In this document: positions 60,140-64,000 of the stretch, piece after piece
How positions within the stretch are numbered: the stretch's first letter is position 1
Layout: every line of letters begins with the position of its first letter
Source of the DNA: Blastococcus sp. CPCC 205250
GTDB taxonomy: Bacteria > Actinomycetota > Actinomycetes > Mycobacteriales > Geodermatophilaceae
NCBI RefSeq assembly: GCF_019799925.1
Contig: NZ_JABGCG010000009.1
Location: 124,001 to 188,000, forward strand
Length of the DNA: 64,000 bases
Direction: 5' to 3'
Translations under genes and position numbers: made by a program
Notes under the pieces: generated by a model
Told to the model about the DNA's origin: nothing
Databases searched by the model: none
What the model saw: the letters and a program-made list of their open reading frames with translations, nothing else

Positions 60140-60874
60140 GTGGTGGACACCCTCGGGGAGACACCCGTCCCCGATGACACCGATCTCCTCGCCCTCCTCG
60201 CCGGCGCCGGGGACCTCAACGCCTTCCTCGGGGACCTCGTCCGGCTCGCGGCCCGGCAGACCCCCAGCGCGCAGGCGTGCGGGCTGACGCTGGCCCGCCG
60301 GTCCGGCGCGGTGACCGTGGCGTGCACCGACGCGCTGGCCGAGCGCGCCGACGAGCGCCAGTATCAGCTCGACGACGGCCCGTGCCTGCAGGCGATGCGC
60401 GAGGCCGTCGTCGTCCGGGTCGCCGACATGACCACCGACGAGCGGTGGGGCCGCTACCCGGAGCTGGCCGCGCAGGTCGGCGTCCGCTCCTCGCTGTCGA
60501 TCCCGCTGGTGGTCGAGGAGCGCAGCCGCGGCGCGCTGAACCTCTACTCCACCACCGCGGGGGCGTTCTCCGACCTCGACGAGGACGTGGCCACCCGGTG
60601 GGCGGCCCAGGCCACCGGGGCGCTGGCCGTCGCCCTGCGGATCGCCGACGGCGACGACCGCGCCGAGCAGCTCGTCGGCGGCCTGGACACCCGCACCACG
60701 ATCGGCCAGGCGGTCGGGCTGGTCATGGCGCAGGAGCGGTGCCGCGCGGAGGAGGCGTTCCGGCTGCTGACGCTGGCCTCCCAGCGGCGCAACGTGAAGC
60801 TGCGCGAGGTCGCCGCGGGCGTCGTCGAGGCCTTCGAGTCCGCGCTGCCCGAGGGGAGCGCGCCCCGCTGGTGA
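60140..60874 (+). CDS. GAF-ANTAR antitermination-type regulator
   Basis: 244 residues. A GAF sensor (about 30-170: ACGLTLARRSGAVTVACTDALAERADERQYQLDDGPCLQAM, RSSLSIPLVVEERSRGALNLYS) and a C-terminal ANTAR domain (LDTRTTIGQAVGLVMAQERCRAEEAFRLLTLASQRRNVKLREVAAGVV). ANTAR domains bind RNA hairpins and prevent termination; EutV, which controls eut genes in Firmicutes, is one. Here the gene is divergent from eat-eutBC. The GAF ligand is unknown. CAGGAGC precedes the GTG. Confidence 0.9.
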   Translation: MVDTLGETPVPDDTDLLALLAGAGDLNAFLGDLVRLAARQTPSAQACGLTLARRSGAVTVACTDALAERADERQYQLDDGPCLQAMREAVVVRVADMTTDERWGRYPELAAQVGVRSSLSIPLVVEERSRGALNLYSTTAGAFSDLDEDVATRWAAQATGALAVALRIADGDDRAEQLVGGLDTRTTIGQAVGLVMAQERCRAEEAFRLLTLASQRRNVKLREVAAGVVEAFESALPEGSAPRW

Positions 60875-60881
60875 GCGGGGC

Positions 60882-61784
60882 TCAGAACGCGCGCCAGCGC
60901 CCGTCCGTGGCGTTGCCCGCCGGCTGGGAGCGGAAGACGTTGCCCTCCGAGGGCGGCCGCTGGTCGTCCCCGGCCAGCGCGAAGACCTTGAGCAGCGGGC
61001 CGACGAGCGCGTCGTAGACGGGGGGCACCAGCCGGAAGCCCGCGACGATGATCGGGTTGAACACCCCGGCGTAGACCAGCCGGCGCGGCCGCTCCAGCAG
61101 GGAGAGCACCTTCCGGGCCACCCGGTCGGCGGAGTAGACCGGTGCCGGCGGCCGGCCGGACCGGCCCACGTAGGTGGCGCCCTGGGAGTAGATGGGGGTG
61201 TTGACCCCGCCGGGGGCAACGGCGGACACGTGCACGCCCGGGGCGTCGCGCACCTCCTGCTGCAGCGTGCGGATCAGGCCCAGCTGACCCCACTTCGCCG
61301 CGGCGTAGCTGCCCATGAGCGGCGCCGTGATCTGCCCGACCACCGAGCTGACGACGACCAGGTGCCCGGCCCCCTGCCGGCGGAACACCGGCAGCACCGA
61401 CCGGGCCACGTTGGCGGTGCCGTGCACGGCGGTGTCGACGACGGTCTCGAACACCCGCCGCGGGACGTCCTCCACCCGGCCGTAGGCCATCACCTGCGCC
61501 GAGTGGACGACGACGTCGAGCCGGCCGAACCGCGCGACCGCCGTCTGCACCGCGCTCTCCACGGCGTCGGCGTCGGTGACGTCGGCCGGGCACACCAGCA
61601 CCTCCGCCGCGCCGGCCTCGCGCGCCTCCCGGGCGGTCTCCTCGAGGGACTCGCGGCCGCGGGCCAGGAGCAGCAGCGCGCTGCCCTGGCCGGCGAAGCG
61701 GCGGACGGTGGCCCGCCCGATGCCGCTGGAGGCGCCGGTGACGAGGACGGTCGGGGGCGTGCGGCTGTCCGCGGTGCCGGTCAT
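60882..61784 (-). CDS. Short-chain dehydrogenase/reductase
   Basis: 300 residues. VLVTGASSGIGRATVRRFA, the VVHSAQVM strand in place of NNAG, VVVSSVVGQITAPLMGSYAAAKWGQLGLIRTL with catalytic Ser, Tyr and Lys, and VSAVAPGGVNTPIY. The C-terminal membrane-facing region (YAGVFNPIIVAGFRLVPPVYDALVG) is found in DltE-like/lipid-linked SDRs. Substrate unknown. ATG 61784 chosen; an upstream frame extension lacks homology. Convergent with the GAF-ANTAR gene, 7 bases apart. Confidence 0.9.
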   Translation of the reverse strand: MTGTADSRTPPTVLVTGASSGIGRATVRRFAGQGSALLLLARGRESLEETAREAREAGAAEVLVCPADVTDADAVESAVQTAVARFGRLDVVVHSAQVMAYGRVEDVPRRVFETVVDTAVHGTANVARSVLPVFRRQGAGHLVVVSSVVGQITAPLMGSYAAAKWGQLGLIRTLQQEVRDAPGVHVSAVAPGGVNTPIYSQGATYVGRSGRPPAPVYSADRVARKVLSLLERPRRLVYAGVFNPIIVAGFRLVPPVYDALVGPLLKVFALAGDDQRPPSEGNVFRSQPAGNATDGRWRAF

Positions 61785-61794
61785 GGGTCGTGCC

Positions 61795-62211
61795 CTACCC
61801 GGTCGCGGGCCCTCCACTCGGCGCGGCGTCGTCCGGCAGCTGGGCGAGCAGCCAGCCCGGCCCCGCGACCGGCGTGTCCGGGGGCAGCCGGGCCCGCAGG
61901 CCGCGGTCGGCGGTGACGACGACGACCGGCTCCCCGGGAGCCCGCGCCTCCGCCACCAGGGCGTCGTCCCCGCTGCCCGGCGCCCGCACCAGCCGCACCG
62001 CGGCGGGCCCGGGGACGTCGCGCGCCGCGCCCTCGACGACCGCGACCAGCCCGGTGCAGGCCAGGGGTCCGCCGTCGGGTCCCCGGAGGTCCCGGCCCGG
62101 GAGGGACGCCAGCCGGGCGAGCAGCCGCGCCGTCGCCCCCGCGCGGTCGCGCCACCAGCCGTCGGGACGGGAGCCGAGCACGTTGGCGACGTCGACCAGC
62201 AGCAGGGTCAC
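61795..62211 (-). CDS. PIN/NYN-like domain protein, putative
   Basis: 138 residues. LLLVDVANVLGSRPDGWWRDRAG has the first acidic strand of a PIN/NYN nuclease fold, APGSGDDALV a middle acidic pair and VVVVTADRGLRARLP the last DRxLR-type motif. Similar actinobacterial proteins are sometimes mislabelled as NTP pyrophosphohydrolase. RNase activity is possible, not shown. GTG start; 10 bases before the SDR start, so co-transcribed. Confidence 0.65.
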   Translation of the reverse strand: MTLLLVDVANVLGSRPDGWWRDRAGATARLLARLASLPGRDLRGPDGGPLACTGLVAVVEGAARDVPGPAAVRLVRAPGSGDDALVAEARAPGEPVVVVTADRGLRARLPPDTPVAGPGWLLAQLPDDAAPSGGPATG

Positions 62212-62255
62212 CGCGCCCTCCCCTCCTGTCGGGACACGCCTCTACCCTGCCCGGC

Positions 62256-62684
62256 ATGGAGGAGGTGGACTACGCCGACACGTTCATCGCCGTCGCCGAG
62301 GACTGCCCCGCCGAGGCCGGGACGGCGCCCCCGGAGACGGCGAAGCCGTCGGTCGCCGCCCGCATGCACGCGCTGCTGGCCGGCCGCCCGTACGAGCTGA
62401 CCTCGGCCGACGTGCTGTTCGCCGTGCACGCCGACCGGAACGGGATCGCCGAGGCCGAGCGCCCCGCCGCCCGCGAGGCCTTCTTCGCCCGCGACCAGGC
62501 CTGCCTGCGGGCCTCGCCGCTGGGGAAGCGGTACGGCTGGGGTCTGCACGCCGACAGCGAGGGCCGGCTCGCGCTGGTCGGCCGGGAGACCCCGGAGTAC
62601 GCGGAGTTCGCCGCCGGCCGGGTGCCCGGCGACGGGGCGCCGGTGCGCGTGCTCCTCGCGATGCGCAGCAGTCGCGCCCGCTGA
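62256..62684 (+). CDS. DUF6157 family protein
   Basis: 142 residues. DYADTFIAVAEDCPAEAGTAPP, KPSVAARMHALLAGRPYELTSADVLFAVHADRNGI and REAFFARDQACLRASPLGKRYGWGLHADSEGRLAL are the conserved DUF6157 blocks. Function unknown. Divergent from the PIN/NYN-like gene with 44 bases between. Confidence 0.85.
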   Translation: MEEVDYADTFIAVAEDCPAEAGTAPPETAKPSVAARMHALLAGRPYELTSADVLFAVHADRNGIAEAERPAAREAFFARDQACLRASPLGKRYGWGLHADSEGRLALVGRETPEYAEFAAGRVPGDGAPVRVLLAMRSSRAR

Positions 62685-62725
62685 GCCCCTCCCGGTGGCG
62701 ACGACGCGCTCCTAGAGTCCCCGCC

Positions 62726-62995
62726 ATGTGCCGGAACATCCGCCCGCTGTCGAACTTCGCACCTCCGGCGACGGAGGAGGAGGTGCAGGCCGCGGCGCTG
62801 CAGTACGTCCGCAAGATCAGCGGGACGACCAAGCCCGCGCGGGTCAACGCCGAGGCCTTCGACCGGGCCGTCGCGGAGGTCGCCGCCGCCTCGGCCCGGC
62901 TGCTCGACGCGCTGGTCAGCACCGCGCCGCCCAAGGACCGCGAGGTGGAGGCGGCCAAGGCCAAGGCCCGTTCCCTGGCCCGGTTCGGCGGCTGA
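62726..62995 (+). CDS. DUF2277 domain-containing protein
   Basis: 89 residues, start MCRNIRPLSNFAPPATEEEVQAAALQYVRKISG, the DUF2277 hallmark, ending in a helical Lys/Ala-rich tail. Widespread in soil bacteria, function unknown. It is 41 bases after the DUF6157 gene on the same strand. Confidence 0.9.
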   Translation: MCRNIRPLSNFAPPATEEEVQAAALQYVRKISGTTKPARVNAEAFDRAVAEVAAASARLLDALVSTAPPKDREVEAAKAKARSLARFGG

Positions 62996-63089
62996 GCCGC
63001 CGCGACGGCAAGATCGATTGCGCGCAATCGGCATGACGGGGCACGACGACGGGTAGGCCGAGGGCTCCCCCCTTCTCTTGGAGTTCCTC

Positions 63090-63623
63090 ATGGCGCGCAA
63101 CACCGTCTCCCGTTCCCTGCACGACCTCGGCCTGTCCGCCTGGTTCGGCGGCACCCTGGCCAACGCGGTTGCGCTGAACGCCGCCGCGGCCGAGGCGGGC
63201 AGCAACACCGGCGCCGTCGCGAACGCCGGCTGGAACCGCTGGACCCCGGTCAACGCCGCCGCCATCGGCGCCCACCTCATCGGCAGCGTGGGCCAGCTGG
63301 CCGGCAACAGCGGCCGCGTCGCCCAGCAGCAGGGCGTGGCGGGCATGTCGGTCCTCAAGACCGCCCTCACCGCCGCCGCGCTCGGCGTCACCGCCTACAG
63401 CCGCGGCCTCGGCAAGATCGTCGACAGCGGCGGCAACTCCTCGGCCAAGTCCGGCACCAAGCCCAACCGGCGCACCCGGGCCGACGTCGCCGCGGCGCAG
63501 GAGCAGCTGGACCGTCTGCAGTGGGTGATCCCGGCCCTGACCGGCGCCCTCGTGGTGATCAGCTCCTACGCCGGTGAGCAGCAGCGCCCCAGCGAGGTCC
63601 TGCGCGGCACGACCTCGCACTGA
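63090..63623 (+). CDS. Hypothetical membrane-associated protein
   Basis: 177 residues. Ala/Gly-rich, with weakly hydrophobic helices around LSAWFGGTLANAVALNAAAAEAG, NAAAIGAHLIGSVGQLAG, VLKTALTAAALGVTAYS and a more hydrophobic VIPALTGALVVISSYAG near the C-terminus. No signal peptide and no named domain that I recognise. CTTGGAG precedes the ATG at 63090; an upstream in-frame ATG at 63078 is less likely because it overlaps that site. Confidence 0.75.
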   Translation: MARNTVSRSLHDLGLSAWFGGTLANAVALNAAAAEAGSNTGAVANAGWNRWTPVNAAAIGAHLIGSVGQLAGNSGRVAQQQGVAGMSVLKTALTAAALGVTAYSRGLGKIVDSGGNSSAKSGTKPNRRTRADVAAAQEQLDRLQWVIPALTGALVVISSYAGEQQRPSEVLRGTTSH

Positions 63624-63658
63624 GCCCCCGCACGCCACCACCGACCGGGGGAACCCAC

Positions 63659-64000
63659 ATGACGCAGGCCCGCCCCGTGACCTTCACGGGCAACACCGCC
63701 GCCGAGCAGCACCCGCACGACGCCTCCGGCGAGCGCCCGGGCGCGACGCGCTGCCCGGACTGCACCGACGGCCTCGGCAAGCCGCGCGAGGTGAAGCCGG
63801 GCTCGTTCCGGGACCGCCTGCAGCACAACCGGCCGGCGTACTTCGCCTGGCGGATCGGCGTGTTCGTCGTCGGGCTGCTGTTCGTGCTGCTCGGGATCGC
63901 CCTGACGGCGCTGCCCGGGCCGCTGACCATCCCGCCGGTGCTCCTGGGCCTGTGGGTGTGGTCGACGGAGTTCGACTGGGCCCGGCGGCTGTTCGCGACG
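63659..64000 (+). CDS. PGPGW/TIGR02611-type membrane protein, 3' end outside the window
   Basis: The first 114 codons are present; no stop is reached. A CPDC pair at about residue 32-35 lies in the soluble start, then helices IGVFVVGLLFVLLGIALTAL and the PGPLTIPPVLLGLWVWSTEFDWARRLF segment, which matches the PGPGW pattern of putative actinobacterial transmembrane proteins. Function unknown. GGGGGAAC precedes the ATG. Same strand as the gene before it, 35 bases away. Confidence 0.75.
   Translation, partial: MTQARPVTFTGNTAAEQHPHDASGERPGATRCPDCTDGLGKPREVKPGSFRDRLQHNRPAYFAWRIGVFVVGLLFVLLGIALTALPGPLTIPPVLLGLWVWSTEFDWARRLFAT

Noticed and set aside
1..64000. CRISPR arrays, rRNA and tRNA genes
   Set aside because: No regularly spaced repeats of CRISPR type and no recognisable rRNA or tRNA sequence were seen; the only short tandem array is the coding 30-bp repeat at 925-1074.

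Overview
The window is very GC-rich, densely packed and full of GTG starts and 4-bp ATGA/GTGA overlaps. It carries an actinobacterial marker set: DUF3039, DUF3099, DUF4192 and DUF7455 proteins, an IdeR whose metal ligands match the family residue for residue, a SigB-type sigma factor, a GNAT/acyl-CoA-synthetase fusion and a fused CydDC. Together these suggest a high-GC actinobacterium, most like the Geodermatophilaceae (Blastococcus/Geodermatophilus/Modestobacter). This is inference from gene content; no rRNA is present.

Layout. 0.1-4.2 kb: DUF7455 protein, a VanW/peptidoglycan-binding-like envelope protein with an internal 30-bp repeat array, and a YihY/BrkB membrane protein. 4.2-6.3 kb: DUF3039 protein divergent from a pseudouridine salvage pair (psuG plus a PfkB kinase). 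6.4-10.5 kb: a siderophore ABC importer behind a 15/19 match to the IdeR/DtxR box; the likely regulator, IdeR, is at 28.9 kb. 10.5-11.6 kb: DUF3099 protein and an HhH-GPD DNA repair protein.

11.6-22.9 kb is an accessory catabolic island. It is bracketed by an 87-bp direct repeat (85/87 identical) made from the first 32 codons of the HhH-GPD gene: a complete gene on the left, a 5' fragment on the right. One arm (minus strand) encodes a SnoaL-like protein, FAH-family hydrolase, alpha/beta hydrolase, cupin and DUF3500 protein. The divergent arm encodes a GntR regulator, an MhpA-like FAD monooxygenase, two P450s (the second CYP199-like), a ferredoxin and a ferredoxin reductase. It looks like a self-contained oxidative system for an aromatic compound, with palindromic candidate operators in front of the monooxygenase.

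23.1-33.3 kb returns to core genes: dtd, sigB, a GNAT/acyl-CoA synthetase fusion overlapping acuC (an acetylation/deacetylation pair), ideR, an S9 peptidase, DUF4192 and Dabb proteins. 33.4-38.4 kb is a glycoconjugate-type cluster (GT4, methyltransferase, alpha-toroid protein, two tandem GT2s). 38.5-41.4 kb: DksA-type zinc-finger protein, methyltransferase, YibE/F membrane protein, STAS protein and a small hypothetical gene.

41.7-47.4 kb: Hsp20 with a MerR regulator, then a copper operon (CsoR, CopZ, an uncharacterised His-rich protein, CopA) ending in an SDR gene. 47.5-54.9 kb: an M56 peptidase/BlaI pair divergent from cydA-cydB-cydDC, with two palindromic BlaI-type operators between them. 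A 67-bp palindromic repeat found after the GT2 pair recurs in frame inside the CydD-CydC linker. 54.9-60.9 kb: small proteins, a permuted papain-like protein, the ethanolamine operon eat-eutB-eutC and a divergent GAF-ANTAR regulator. 60.9-64.0 kb: SDR, PIN/NYN-like, DUF6157, DUF2277 and membrane proteins, the last cut by the window edge.
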